Origin: RGIG5579 sp045597125
GTDB taxonomy: Bacteria > Bacillota > Clostridia > Oscillospirales > SIG627
Direction of reading: 5' to 3'
NCBI GenBank assembly: GCA_045597125.1
Contig: JAZODR010000052.1
Location: 124,001-188,000 of the forward strand
Length of the DNA stretch: 64,000 nt
Below the pieces are notes generated by a model, which was not told the DNA's origin, made no database searches, and saw only the letters and a list, made by a program, of their open reading frames with translations. Both the position numbers and the translations under genes were made by a program. This document shows, one piece after another, positions 6,807 to 16,105 of this stretch (its first letter is position 1; the number at the start of each line of letters is the position of its first letter).

Positions 6807-9458
6807 TTATTTTTTCTTTTGAATGGTTCTTTGAAGGAATTTAACGATTTCCACAGCAGGAATTACCAGAACGGAAAGACCAAGACCAATGCAATACTCT
6901 TTCCAATCAATAACGGTAAAGTTAAAAATATTAGCAATCGGTTTAATTTCAATCACAGCAGTTGTCAAAAGTAACGCTGCACCTGCGGCCATCCAAAGCC
7001 ATTTATTTTGCTTTTTCAGAGAGAAAATGGAACCTCTGCGAGAACGCAAATTAAAGGATTGGAAAATCTCAGACATCGAAAGTGTCAAGAACGCCATTGT
7101 AATTCCATGTTCTGCGTCATCAAGTTTACATCCGATGAAATAAGCCGCTAAGGTAAGAATCGCAACCAGAGCACCCTGATAGAAAATATCGAAACCAACA
7201 CCACCGGCAAAAATTCCTTCTTTTGAATTTCGCGGCTTTTGTTTCATAGAATCGGGTTCACCGTGTTCAAGACCAAGTGCCAAAGCAGGAAGACTATCGG
7301 TAATCAAATTGATCCACAGAAGATGAACCGGCTCAAGAAGCGTAAAGCCGATCATAGAAGCAACAAAAACTCCGATAACTTCACTGAGATTGGAAGAAAG
7401 CAAGAACTGAATTGCCTTCTGAATATTTGCATAAATCTTTCTTCCCTCTTCTACAGCGGCAACAATCGTAGCAAAGTTATCATCAGCCAGAATCATATCC
7501 GCTACGTTCTTTGTTACATCTGTTCCGGTAATACCCATACCGATACCAATATCGGCCGACTTAATACTGGGCGCGTCATTAACTCCGTCACCGGTCATTG
7601 CAGTAACCATACCTTTTCTCTTCCAAGCAGATACGATACGAACCTTATGCTCAGGCTGAACACGGGCATAAACGGAATAGCGCTCAATGGCAAGGTCCAG
7701 CTCCTCGTCAGACAAGGAATCCAGATCGGCACCACGAATTGCTTGAGAAGCATCCTCCAAAATTCCAAGCTCTTTACCAATAGCAACTGCAGTGTCAATA
7801 TGGTCACCTGTAATCATAACAACGCGAATACTTGCACCGCGGCAAGCATCAACAGCCGCCTTTACCTCGGGACGAACGGGATCAATCATACCGCAAAGGC
7901 CGAGGAATACAAGGTCTTTCTCCAAAGCATCGGAATCCTGTTTCTCGGGTATTTCGGAAAGATCACGGTAAGCACAAGCAAGAACGCGAAGAGCATTATC
8001 AGCCATCGCCTTGTTTTCAGAAAGAATTTCCGCTCTTTTTTCTTCCGTCAAGGGCAATACACCCTCTTCAGAAAGATATGAGGTGCAACGGCGCAACAGT
8101 TCATCGGGAGCACCTTTAGTAAACTGTAAGAATGCATCACCGTCTTGATGAACCGTAGTCATCATTTTTCTACCGGAGTCAAAGGGAACCTCGGCAACAC
8201 GCGGATAGGTCTTTTTCAGAACATTTTTATCTTCACCGGAAGAAAAAGCAAAGTTTACAAGGGCGCACTCCGTAGGCTCACCTACCGAGGTATTTTTTTC
8301 TGCGTCGTACTCCGCATCAGAAGCAAGAGCCATGCCGCGAGCAAGTAATTTCTCGTTCACGGAATAAGCCTTCACAACCGTCATCTTGTTTTGTGTCAAG
8401 GTACCGGTTTTATCGGAACAAATCACCTGCGCGCAGCCCAAGGTTTCTACAGCCGTGAGTTTGCGGATTACCGCTTTTCTCTTGGACATTTTGGTTACAC
8501 CGATGGAAAGGACAATAGTTACAACCGCAGCAAGTCCCTCGGGAATTGCGGCAACAGCCAAACTGATAGCAGCCATAAATGCATGCAAAAAGGTTTCAAG
8601 ACCGAGTCCGGTTGAGTTAGGAGCAAACACGGAACGGAAAATGCCAACAACAAAAATGATAACACTGATACCAAGGACGAGCCAAGTCAAAATTTTAGAA
8701 AGACCTGCAAGTTTAATCTGCAAAGGGGTTTGTTCATCTTGCGCAGCAGACAAGGCACCTGCAATTTTGCCCATCTCGGTTTTCATACCAATTCCGCAAA
8801 CTACCGCTTTTCCTCTACCGTAAACCACAGTGCTACCCATATAACACATATTTTTACGGTCTCCGAGAGGAACATTATCCCCCTCAGAAGAAAGCACATC
8901 GCTAATCTTATCAACCGGTACCGATTCGCCGGTTAATGCAGCTTCTTCAATCTTCATAGACGCCGATTCTAAAATACGACAGTCTGCAGGGACGGAATCA
9001 CCCGCTTCAAGAAGAATCACGTCACCGGGAACCAAATTTTCACTTTTAACGAATTCCACCTTGCCGTCACGCAAAACGCGAGATGTTGCAGCAGTCATTG
9101 TTTTGAGTGCCTCAATCGCTTGTTCTGCCTTACTTTCCTGAACAACGCCGAGAATCGCATTTAAAAGAACGACAAACAAAATAATGAACACCTCGGCAAA
9201 GGATTCATTGTGTCCATTCAAAGCATTATTGATACCCGTGGTGATTGCAGAAATCGTCGCAGCGGCAAGAAGTACCAAAATCATAGGATTCATCAATTCC
9301 TTGATGAATTTCTGGAAAATGGTTTCTTTTTTGCCCTCGGCAAGTTTATTCTTACCGTACTGCAGCGCTCTTTCGTTTGCCTGAAGCGTAGTAAGACCTT
9401 CTTCCGTGACCGCAAGGTCCTGCAAAACCTTTTCTGATGACTCCAAATATGGTTTCAT
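6807..9458 (-). CDS. P2A-type cation ATPase, probable Mn2+/Ca2+ exporter
   Basis: 883 residues with the full P-type layout: an N-terminal actuator domain, M4 'AIPEGL', the phosphorylation loop DKTGTLT with Asp near 349, the nucleotide-binding 'KGAPD', the hinge 'MTGDGVNDAPS' and M5-M6 ending in 'WINLITDSLPALALGLE'. The PEGL and NLxxD-like residues place it with PacL/PMR1-type calcium or manganese pumps, in the cytoplasmic membrane. Upstream is a leader that resembles the Mn2+-sensing yybP-ykoY riboswitch, an arrangement known for Mn2+-exporting P-type ATPases in lactic acid bacteria. I therefore favour manganese efflux, with calcium as the alternative. SD GAAAGGA precedes the ATG. Confidence 0.93.
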   Translation of the reverse strand: MKPYLESSEKVLQDLAVTEEGLTTLQANERALQYGKNKLAEGKKETIFQKFIKELMNPMILVLLAAATISAITTGINNALNGHNESFAEVFIILFVVLLNAILGVVQESKAEQAIEALKTMTAATSRVLRDGKVEFVKSENLVPGDVILLEAGDSVPADCRILESASMKIEEAALTGESVPVDKISDVLSSEGDNVPLGDRKNMCYMGSTVVYGRGKAVVCGIGMKTEMGKIAGALSAAQDEQTPLQIKLAGLSKILTWLVLGISVIIFVVGIFRSVFAPNSTGLGLETFLHAFMAAISLAVAAIPEGLAAVVTIVLSIGVTKMSKRKAVIRKLTAVETLGCAQVICSDKTGTLTQNKMTVVKAYSVNEKLLARGMALASDAEYDAEKNTSVGEPTECALVNFAFSSGEDKNVLKKTYPRVAEVPFDSGRKMMTTVHQDGDAFLQFTKGAPDELLRRCTSYLSEEGVLPLTEEKRAEILSENKAMADNALRVLACAYRDLSEIPEKQDSDALEKDLVFLGLCGMIDPVRPEVKAAVDACRGASIRVVMITGDHIDTAVAIGKELGILEDASQAIRGADLDSLSDEELDLAIERYSVYARVQPEHKVRIVSAWKRKGMVTAMTGDGVNDAPSIKSADIGIGMGITGTDVTKNVADMILADDNFATIVAAVEEGRKIYANIQKAIQFLLSSNLSEVIGVFVASMIGFTLLEPVHLLWINLITDSLPALALGLEHGEPDSMKQKPRNSKEGIFAGGVGFDIFYQGALVAILTLAAYFIGCKLDDAEHGITMAFLTLSMSEIFQSFNLRSRRGSIFSLKKQNKWLWMAAGAALLLTTAVIEIKPIANIFNFTVIDWKEYCIGLGLSVLVIPAVEIVKFLQRTIQKKK

Positions 9459-9481
9459 TTTGCAAACTTTCCTTTCAAAAT

Positions 9482-9507
9482 AAAAAACTCGGTACTGCTG
9501 TACCGAG
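9482..9507 (-). terminator. riboswitch expression-platform terminator
   Basis: On the minus strand CTCGGTAC, loop AGCA, GTACCGAG, then six T, all inside the leader and 24 bases before the ATPase start. Just upstream, GCTGTAT can pair instead with GTACAGC of the terminator's 5' arm, giving an antiterminator choice. Confidence 0.85.
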
Positions 9508-9524
9508 CAAATCCCCTATACAGC

Positions 9525-9623
9525 AATCCTGTACAAGAGTCTGGTTATTTAAGGTATGCCAAACCTATTTACAGGTTGGAGTGTTGACATACCACGCTCT
9601 CGCGCAAACTACTCCCTCATGTG
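9525..9623 (-). promoter_or_regulatory. probable yybP-ykoY manganese riboswitch aptamer
   Basis: Read on the minus strand the leader has GAGGGAGTAG (9618-9609), GGTATGTCAACAC (9593-9581), an AACCT/AGGTT hairpin, GGCATACC (9560-9553) and AGACTCTTG (9542-9534). The first and last pair as P1, and GGTATG pairs with CATACC. The GGAGUAG and AGAC loops facing each other match what I know of the yybP-ykoY family, whose two loops bind Mn2+. The covariance match was not computed. The gene controlled is a P-type cation ATPase, a known target class. Confidence 0.75.
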
Positions 9624-9629
9624 ACCCAT

Positions 9630-9658
9630 ATTATAACAAAACATAAATTATTTGTCAA
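9630..9658 (-). promoter_or_regulatory. consensus promoter of the riboswitch leader
   Basis: TTGACA (9658-9653), 17 bases, TATAAT (9635-9630) on the minus strand: an exact consensus promoter. It puts the transcript start near 9623, just before the aptamer, so the leader is about 165 bases long. Confidence 0.88.
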
Positions 9659-9659
9659 G

Positions 9660-9694
9660 AAAAAGAAATCGTCAAAACTCGACGATTTCTTTTT
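9660..9694 (-). terminator. terminator of the rpmH-rsmG operon
   Basis: AAAAAGAAATCGTC and GACGATTTCTTTTT pair around a seven-base loop directly after the rsmG stop; on the minus strand a T run follows the stem. Confidence 0.88.
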
Positions 9695-10487
9695 ATAGAG
9701 CCTTTTTTGTCATCTGCGCCCATTTTCTCGGGTAAATATCCAGTGTCTTTTTCTTCTTTTCAATCAAAACAACATAACGAGATGCAGAGGAAAAAGCCTT
9801 TATCTTTTCCATTTCATCGGAATCGAAATCCATAGAAAGGGCAAAATCCAAATTTATTTTTAATTCTCTCACATCGACAAGTTTCCCACCAAGCATAGGA
9901 ATGGCGTGCAAACTTTCCTTTACCTCTTCTTCCGTTTGCAGTCCTTTCATTGCAGCAAAAATACCACCGACCTCCACAAAAGGCAAACAAAGCTCACACA
10001 AAATGGGAAGACGCGCAACCGCACGGGAAAAACAAAGCTGATACTTTTCCCGATGGATACCAATTTTTGCAGAAGCTAATTCCTCTCCCCTGCCACAGAT
10101 CGGATGAACGGAAGAAAGTCCAAGAATCTCAGCGTTTTCTTTCAGCGCGGCAATTTTCTTTGCAGTACTATCAATCATTGTTAAGGAAAGATTCGGAAAT
10201 GCACAAGCAATGGGAAGACCGGGGAATCCGCCCCCACAACCGATATCACAACAAGCATTTTCTCGCTCTAAAAAATCCTTTATCTCCGGAACGGAAAGCA
10301 AAGTAAGGGAATCAATCAAGTGCTTAAGGGTAACGTCAATAGGAGAGACCAAAGAAGTAATATTGATTTTTTCATTGGTCTCAACCACCAGATCATATAA
10401 GCCGGAGAGTCTGGTCAAGACGGAGGAATCATTTACCTCAGGTATTCCCAGACGAATCAAATCCAAATATTTTTGTTCCAGCGGCAT
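9693..10487 (-). CDS. rsmG: 16S rRNA G527 N7-methyltransferase RsmG
   Basis: 264 residues, slightly longer than the usual 205-240. The SAM-binding loop 'DIGCGGGFPGLP' lies near residues 77-90, followed by 'LTMIDSTAKKIAALKENAEILGL'. 'FSRAVARLPILCELCLPFVEVGG' is the conserved RNA-binding core. The enzyme methylates G527 in the 530 loop using S-adenosylmethionine. It is the last gene of the operon, two bases after mnmG, the standard order next to mnmG in many bacteria. Confidence 0.95.
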   Translation of the reverse strand: MPLEQKYLDLIRLGIPEVNDSSVLTRLSGLYDLVVETNEKINITSLVSPIDVTLKHLIDSLTLLSVPEIKDFLERENACCDIGCGGGFPGLPIACAFPNLSLTMIDSTAKKIAALKENAEILGLSSVHPICGRGEELASAKIGIHREKYQLCFSRAVARLPILCELCLPFVEVGGIFAAMKGLQTEEEVKESLHAIPMLGGKLVDVRELKINLDFALSMDFDSDEMEKIKAFSSASRYVVLIEKKKKTLDIYPRKWAQMTKKAL

Positions 10488-10489
10488 AA

Positions 10490-12376
10490 TTACCTCTCAT
10501 TCATATTCAAATATATTAAAAGTACAGAAATATCAGCAGGTGATACACCCGATATACGCGATGCTCTTCCAATATTTTCAGGACGGATCTGAGATAGCTT
10601 TTGTCTGGCTTCCAAGCGCAAACCTGTTATAGCGTTATAATCCAAGTTTGAGGGTAGAGATTTGGATTCAAGCTTCCGAAATTGCTCTGCCTGCGCTTTT
10701 TGCCGCTTGATATAACCTGCATACTTAATCTCAATTTCCGCCTCTTTCAAAACCTCATCGGAAATCTTAGGGCGATCAAGATCAACAGAAGCAAGATCTT
10801 CATAGCCGATTTCGGGACGGCGAAGAAGATCGGCAAGCTTTACTCCACAAGAAACGGCTTGGCTTCCAAGAGAAACAAGCACTTGGTTCAGGTGATTTGA
10901 GGGAGGAAAATAAGTGTTTTCCGCCCTTTCGATTTCAGCATCTACTGCTGCAAATTTTGCCTTTTTAGCGGCATAACGGGCATCGTCAATTAAGCCGACT
11001 CTGCGACCAAATTCCACAAGGCGACGATCTGCATTATCCTGACGCAAAAGCAAACGATATTCACAGCGGCTGGTCATCATTCGATAAGGCTCATTGGTGC
11101 CTTTCGTAACCAAATCGTCAATTAAAGTGCCGATATAGCTTGTTTCTCGGGTCAATACAAGTTCCTCTTTACCGAGTGTTCGCAAAGCCGCATTAATCCC
11201 CGCTACAAGTCCTTGACAGGCGGCTTCCTCATAACCGCTGGTTCCGTTAAACTGCCCTGCGCCGAAAAGCCCCGGAAATTTTTTGAATTCCAGTGTGGGG
11301 CCAAGCTGAGTAGGATCAATACAATCATATTCGATGGCATAGGCAGTACGCATCACCAGCGCATCTTCCAATCCTCGGATAGAATGAATCACTTCATTTT
11401 GCACGTCCTCGGGTAAAGAGGAGGATAGACCCTGTACATAGATCTCCTTGGTATCCTGTCCCATCGGTTCCAAAAAAAGCTGGTGTCTCTCTTTATCGGG
11501 AAAACGCATCACCTTATCCTCGATACTGGGACAATATCTTGGACCTGTACTCTTGATTTCCCCGGAATAAAGAGGTGAACGGTGAATGTTTTTCCGTATA
11601 ATCTCGTGGGTTTTTTCGTTTGTATAAACAACGTAGCAACGTTTTTGGCCGTCTTTTAGAAACGCATCGGATACAGTTGCATCGGAAAAACAAATCGGCT
11701 CATCATCGCCTTCCTGTACCTCACATAAATCATAGCGAATGCTATCTGCGTGAATTCGAGCAGGTGTTCCCGTTTTAAAGCGACGAAATTCTACCCCCAT
11801 TTTTCTCAGAGAATCAGTCAAAAAACAAGCGGGATACGTATGATCGGGGCCGGCAGAATAAGAAACCGCGCCAACAACGATATTGGAATTTAAATATGTA
11901 CCGGCGCAAACAACAACATTTTGACAAGTATAAGCGGCGCCGAAACGAGTGATCACCCGATATTTTCCTTCATTTTGTTCGATTGAACAAATTTCAGCTT
12001 GAATTAAACGAAGATTCTTTGTATTCTCGCAAATCATCTTCATATAGTGATGATAAGCTCTTCGATCAGATTGCTGACGAAGAGAATGCACGGCAGGACC
12101 TTTTCCTAAATTAAGCATACGGCTTTGTAAAGCATTTTGGTCCGCAGCTTTTCCCATTTCGCCGCCAAGAGCGTCAATCTCAAAAACTAGGTGTCCCTTA
12201 CCCGTTCCTCCAATGGAAGGATTGCAGGGCATATTACCGATCGCTTCTAAGGAAAGGGTAAAAAGTACAGTATCTACACCCATTCTGGCAGATGCCAAAG
12301 CAGCCTCAAGACCCGCATGCCCCGCACCGATTACAGCAACATCACAAGAAGACACATCAAAAATTACGTGTTCCAA
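10490..12376 (-). CDS. mnmG: tRNA U34 carboxymethylaminomethyl synthesis protein MnmG (GidA)
   Basis: 628 residues. The FAD-binding GAGHAGLEAA is at residues 17-26, then 'CNPSIGGTGKGHLVFEIDALGG', the conserved 'SYSAGPDHTYPA' region and 'GLFGAGQFNGTSGYEEAACQGL'. The C-terminal helical domain ends with 'RISGVSPADISVLLIYL'. With MnmE it adds an aminomethyl or carboxymethylaminomethyl group to U34 of tRNAs decoding split boxes, using methylene-tetrahydrofolate, FAD and GTP hydrolysis by its partner. It lies 11 bases after mnmE. Confidence 0.97.
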   Translation of the reverse strand: MEHVIFDVSSCDVAVIGAGHAGLEAALASARMGVDTVLFTLSLEAIGNMPCNPSIGGTGKGHLVFEIDALGGEMGKAADQNALQSRMLNLGKGPAVHSLRQQSDRRAYHHYMKMICENTKNLRLIQAEICSIEQNEGKYRVITRFGAAYTCQNVVVCAGTYLNSNIVVGAVSYSAGPDHTYPACFLTDSLRKMGVEFRRFKTGTPARIHADSIRYDLCEVQEGDDEPICFSDATVSDAFLKDGQKRCYVVYTNEKTHEIIRKNIHRSPLYSGEIKSTGPRYCPSIEDKVMRFPDKERHQLFLEPMGQDTKEIYVQGLSSSLPEDVQNEVIHSIRGLEDALVMRTAYAIEYDCIDPTQLGPTLEFKKFPGLFGAGQFNGTSGYEEAACQGLVAGINAALRTLGKEELVLTRETSYIGTLIDDLVTKGTNEPYRMMTSRCEYRLLLRQDNADRRLVEFGRRVGLIDDARYAAKKAKFAAVDAEIERAENTYFPPSNHLNQVLVSLGSQAVSCGVKLADLLRRPEIGYEDLASVDLDRPKISDEVLKEAEIEIKYAGYIKRQKAQAEQFRKLESKSLPSNLDYNAITGLRLEARQKLSQIRPENIGRASRISGVSPADISVLLIYLNMNER

Positions 12377-12387
12377 AACATTCTCCT

Positions 12388-13773
12388 TTATTTACCAACA
12401 CAAAAACGGGAAAACACTTGATCCAGAATCATTTCTCCTGCCCGTTTCCCATCGGTTTCAAGAATGGCGGCCAGCGCCTCCTCCAGGGTCAAAGATGCCA
12501 GATCTTTTGTATTATCAAGAATCTGATTTTTTGCAAGTATCAGAAACTCTCGCATTTTAACAAGCTGAGCCTTTTGTCTGGCATTGGTCAATACTCTGCC
12601 CTCGCGAAGAGCGGCAGAATCAGATATATAATAACGCTCGATTGCATCAAATAAATCATCAAGCAAAGGCTTATTTGAAAAAGAATAAGTAAATCCATCG
12701 GAAAATTCGTCAAGTTCATTACAGGAAAACTTTTTGGAAAGATCGGCTTTTGTAAAAATCGAAAAGATCTTTGCCGAAGCGCGCACTGTCTTCAAGTATT
12801 CAATGATACGACGATCATCCTCTTCAAACGGCCTTGATAAATCAAATAGTGCAAAAATAAGTTCTGCTTCATTCAACATGGAAAGTGCCTTTTCAATTCC
12901 GATTTTTTCCACAATATCATCGGTTTCAAAACGAACCCCGGCCGTATCGGAAAGATTGAGAAGAACCTTTCCTGCCTGAATCGGATATTCAATCACATCT
13001 CGGGTCGTACCGGGAACGTCGGTTACAATCGCTTTTTCCTCACCCAGCAAAAGATTAAAAAACGTACTTTTTCCAACATTTGGCTTACCCACAATAACGG
13101 CTGAAATACCGGAATTTACTGCTCTCCCCGTAGAAAATGAATCAACAAGCTTATTACAATCATAAATGCTCTTATCTAAAAGTGCACAAAGTTCATCATC
13201 GGACAAGGCTTGCAGATCCTCCTCCGGATAGTCCAGATATGCCCAAAGCGAAGAAGCTGCAGATAAAATAGAATCGGAAATTTGGCCGATAGCTATGCTA
13301 AGCTTTCCGCGGGAAGTCTTGGAAGAAAGCAGAGCCGCTTCCTCGGTTTTTGCATCCAGAAGGTCGGCAATCCCCTCGGCTGCAGTCAAAGACATCTTTC
13401 CATTTACAAAAGCGCGGCGAGAAAATTCACCCGGACCTGCCATTTCCGCCCCCGCTGCAAGGACGGAAGCAAGAACCATTCCGGTTACAATCTCACCCCC
13501 ATGGCAAGAAATCTCAACTACATCTTCGCCGGTAAAAGAAGCGGGGGCAAGAAAATATGTCAAAAGACCGTCGTCAATGACATCATTTTTTTCAAGAGAT
13601 AAAATATCACCGTAAATTTGAAAACGGGGAGAAAAATCACGAATGCTGCGTTTCTTTTTGGGAACAAAAATGCGTTCGGCAATATGAATTGCATCTTTTC
13701 CGGAAACACGGATAACAGCCACCCCGCCTTTACCTGCAGGAGTTGAAACTGCTGCAATGGTAGAAAAATACAT
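12388..13773 (-). CDS. mnmE: tRNA modification GTPase MnmE (TrmE)
   Basis: 461 residues. An N-terminal folate-binding dimerisation domain (about 1-120) starts with 'IAAVSTPAGKGGVAVIRVSG'. A helical domain contains an inserted Ras-like G domain with GKPNVGKST (about 229-237), DVPGTTRD (G2 region) and DTAG. The protein ends in the catalytic C-terminal CVGK. It forms the MnmEG complex with the next gene product. The neighbours jag upstream and mnmG downstream are the classical order. Confidence 0.97.
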   Translation of the reverse strand: MYFSTIAAVSTPAGKGGVAVIRVSGKDAIHIAERIFVPKKKRSIRDFSPRFQIYGDILSLEKNDVIDDGLLTYFLAPASFTGEDVVEISCHGGEIVTGMVLASVLAAGAEMAGPGEFSRRAFVNGKMSLTAAEGIADLLDAKTEEAALLSSKTSRGKLSIAIGQISDSILSAASSLWAYLDYPEEDLQALSDDELCALLDKSIYDCNKLVDSFSTGRAVNSGISAVIVGKPNVGKSTFFNLLLGEEKAIVTDVPGTTRDVIEYPIQAGKVLLNLSDTAGVRFETDDIVEKIGIEKALSMLNEAELIFALFDLSRPFEEDDRRIIEYLKTVRASAKIFSIFTKADLSKKFSCNELDEFSDGFTYSFSNKPLLDDLFDAIERYYISDSAALREGRVLTNARQKAQLVKMREFLILAKNQILDNTKDLASLTLEEALAAILETDGKRAGEMILDQVFSRFCVGK

Positions 13774-13818
13774 ATTACTCCTCCGAATAAAAACAGCGGC
13801 GGAAATCCGCCGCTATCA

Positions 13819-14607
13819 TTATAAATTCACCATTTCGGTATCTTCCACATCGGCGAGATTGATATCTTCGATGCTCTTTGCTTTTACAATCGTGCGAGGC
13901 TCACGTACAGGATTATACTCATACACAACCTTCGGCGTTTCCTCCGCTTGCTTCTTGGGTTTGCTGTCTTTTCTAGGGCCGCCCACAGGAGACATCACAA
14001 CGCGGCGCTCGTCGCCCGAACCGATGGAATGAGTAGTTACTCCCCCGATTTCCTGGGCTTGAGAATGAATGATTCGTCTCTCGTAAGCACTCATAGGCTC
14101 GAAAGTAACATTTCTTCCACTCTTTTTCACGCGACCGGCAGTTTTACGCGCAAGTGCCTTTAAGGTATTCTCACGCTTTGCACGATAATTTTCAATATCA
14201 ATGGTAACTCTTACATAGTCATCGCCATGACGATTGGTAACAAGACTCAAAAGATACTGGAGAGAATCCAGAACCTCGCCGTGATGACCGATCAGAACAC
14301 CAAGATCTTTACCCTCAAGGGTGTACGCCAATTCTCCGTCTTCCTTTTCCTCACAGTGAATGGTCGCTTCAATCTTTGCATTACGGATAAAGGTCTGCAA
14401 AAATTCATCCGTAGCCTCACGAATGGATAGCACGTATTTTACAAGAATTCTTGCATCCGAAGATCCGATTCCGAGAAAACCTTTTTTAGGCTCTTCTAAA
14501 ATCGTATACTCAAATTCATCCTGTTTTTTCTGAAGCTGCTGTGAAGCAAGGGCAAGGGCTTCTTCTACGCTTTTGGCAGTAAAAGTTAATTCCTTCAAAA
14601 TTACCAC
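13819..14607 (-). CDS. jag: Jag/KhpB RNA-binding protein (SpoIIIJ-associated)
   Basis: 262 residues with the Jag-N domain at about 1-55 ('FTAKSVEEALALASQQL ... KGFLGIG'), a KH domain with 'LIGHHGEVLDSLQYLLSL' near residues 105-125 and an R3H domain with 'PMSAYERRIIHSQAQ' near 170-185. The C-terminal 50 residues are low-complexity and basic. The family binds RNA with KhpA and affects cell elongation and translation of wall-growth genes. It follows the insertase YidC, as in Bacillus. Confidence 0.95.
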   Translation of the reverse strand: MVILKELTFTAKSVEEALALASQQLQKKQDEFEYTILEEPKKGFLGIGSSDARILVKYVLSIREATDEFLQTFIRNAKIEATIHCEEKEDGELAYTLEGKDLGVLIGHHGEVLDSLQYLLSLVTNRHGDDYVRVTIDIENYRAKRENTLKALARKTAGRVKKSGRNVTFEPMSAYERRIIHSQAQEIGGVTTHSIGSGDERRVVMSPVGGPRKDSKPKKQAEETPKVVYEYNPVREPRTIVKAKSIEDINLADVEDTEMVNL

Positions 14608-14625
14608 TTCCTTCCGTTTCTATTC

Positions 14626-15867
14626 TTATTTATCGTCCTTTAATGGAGCTTTATCAACGATGGTCTTATCAACGGGCTCCTTTTTTTCCTTAAGAACCTT
14701 TTTTTCGGAAACCGCAGACACAGACTCTGTCTCATCGTCATCGTCATACACCAGAGATTTTCTCTTTCCGGTGGTCGCGGTATTTCCTTTTTTCTTTTTC
14801 TGCTTTCCGCCGTAAAGACGCTCTGCTTCCCTCATTTCCTCGGGAGTAATCTCCTTGATGGGAAAAAGCTTTGAAAGCGCAATTTGCTGCACGGGGCTTA
14901 AAATATTAGACATCACCCAGTAAATACCTACAGCAGCAGGAACCTGAAATGCAATATAAAAGCTAAACAGCGGCATAAAGACATTCATAATCCGCATCTG
15001 GCTCTTCATTTCCTCAGTCTGCTCAGGCTGATAGGTAAACTTTCTGGTAAGGGCTTGACCAAAATATGAAGTAATCAAAGAAAGGATGGGAATCAAAATT
15101 AGAAGCTTTGTACCCAGTTCTTTCTTCTTCAAAACATCAAATGAAGGGTTGGTACCTAAATCAAATCCTTTGAAAGCCTCCAAATCGGGAAGCTTCTCCA
15201 ACACCTGCTTGGATGACAAGCTATCCTCATCATCCAGCCCGACGACAAATGCATCATAATCCTTGGCAAATTCGCCACGGTGATCGTTGATATAATTGAT
15301 AACAACGATTTCGGAATTATATTGGAATGCATTCTTTTCAAGCGCTTCCTCAAATTTGTTATCTTTATGCTTGTTGTCGATTTTCAAAATCTGATTGATT
15401 TTGCGATCTGCTTCAGCTCGATCGGCATCGTCAGCGTAAACCATTTGAGCAACGACAGTCTGAACGTGGTTGACAGTATTCTTGGGAATGCCCGCAGTAT
15501 AGGTCAAAGGCATTCTGACCACCGCATAAACCGCGAGAAGAACCAACATCTGGAGAAGCAGAGGGAGACAGCCAGCCAGGGGGCTGAAATTTTCCTTCTG
15601 ATACAACTCCTGAATCTCGGTGTTCATTTTCAGCTGAGTAGCACGGTCATTACGACCTGCATACTTTTTACGGATCACATTCTCCTTGGGACGGAGAGCC
15701 GCCTGCTTCTGGGAATTTTTCTGCTGCTTAATACCGAAAGGGAATAAAACCAGCTTCAGTACAACAGAAAAGACAAGAATCGCAAGCAAATAACTACCCG
15801 TTAAGGAATAAAACCACTGAATCAGCCAACCGAAAGGTTTGCGGATTAAATCAAAAAGTGCAGACAC
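14626..15867 (-). CDS. yidC: membrane protein insertase YidC/OxaA (SpoIIIJ type)
   Basis: 413 residues from GTG 15867, chosen because AGGAA lies 9 bases before it; a frame to 15912 would overlap yidD by 44 bases. There is no lipoprotein signal; the protein opens with 'LFDLIRKPFGWLIQWFY'. Hydrophobic segments are near residues 20-45, 110-130, 245-270 and 295-330. The loop between the first two is the charged cytosolic hairpin. Between segments 2 and 3 lies an insert of about 110 charged residues, longer than in typical SpoIIIJ. The tail after about 350 is Lys-rich. It inserts membrane proteins with or without Sec. Confidence 0.93.
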   Translation of the reverse strand: MSALFDLIRKPFGWLIQWFYSLTGSYLLAILVFSVVLKLVLFPFGIKQQKNSQKQAALRPKENVIRKKYAGRNDRATQLKMNTEIQELYQKENFSPLAGCLPLLLQMLVLLAVYAVVRMPLTYTAGIPKNTVNHVQTVVAQMVYADDADRAEADRKINQILKIDNKHKDNKFEEALEKNAFQYNSEIVVINYINDHRGEFAKDYDAFVVGLDDEDSLSSKQVLEKLPDLEAFKGFDLGTNPSFDVLKKKELGTKLLILIPILSLITSYFGQALTRKFTYQPEQTEEMKSQMRIMNVFMPLFSFYIAFQVPAAVGIYWVMSNILSPVQQIALSKLFPIKEITPEEMREAERLYGGKQKKKKGNTATTGKRKSLVYDDDDETESVSAVSEKKVLKEKKEPVDKTIVDKAPLKDDK

Positions 15868-15868
15868 T

Positions 15869-16105
15869 TCATTTTTCCTTTCTTTTGGGAAACTGCTCGG
15901 GAACAGGATCAAATCCCGCCTTGCCGAATGGATTACAACGTAAAATCCGCCACAAGGTCAAAACCGCTCCTTTCCAAAAGCCATGTCGCCCAAATGCCTG
16001 AATGGCATACTGGGAACAAGTTGGAGTAAAGCGGCAATGAGGTCCAAAAAGCGGAGACAAATATTTTTGATAAAGTCGGATCAAAAAGATACAAATATGT
16101 TTCAA
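15869..16105 (-). CDS. yidD: membrane protein insertion efficiency factor YidD
   Basis: 78 residues with the family core 'YQKYLSPLFGPHCRFTPTCSQYAIQAFGRHG' (three conserved cysteine/proline elements split across it) and 'LWRILRCNPFGKAGFDPVP'. It is a small amphipathic protein at the inner face of the membrane that helps YidC. The start overlaps the rnpA stop by four bases (ATGA) and the gene ends two bases before the yidC GTG. Confidence 0.96.
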   Translation of the reverse strand: MKHICIFLIRLYQKYLSPLFGPHCRFTPTCSQYAIQAFGRHGFWKGAVLTLWRILRCNPFGKAGFDPVPEQFPKRKEK

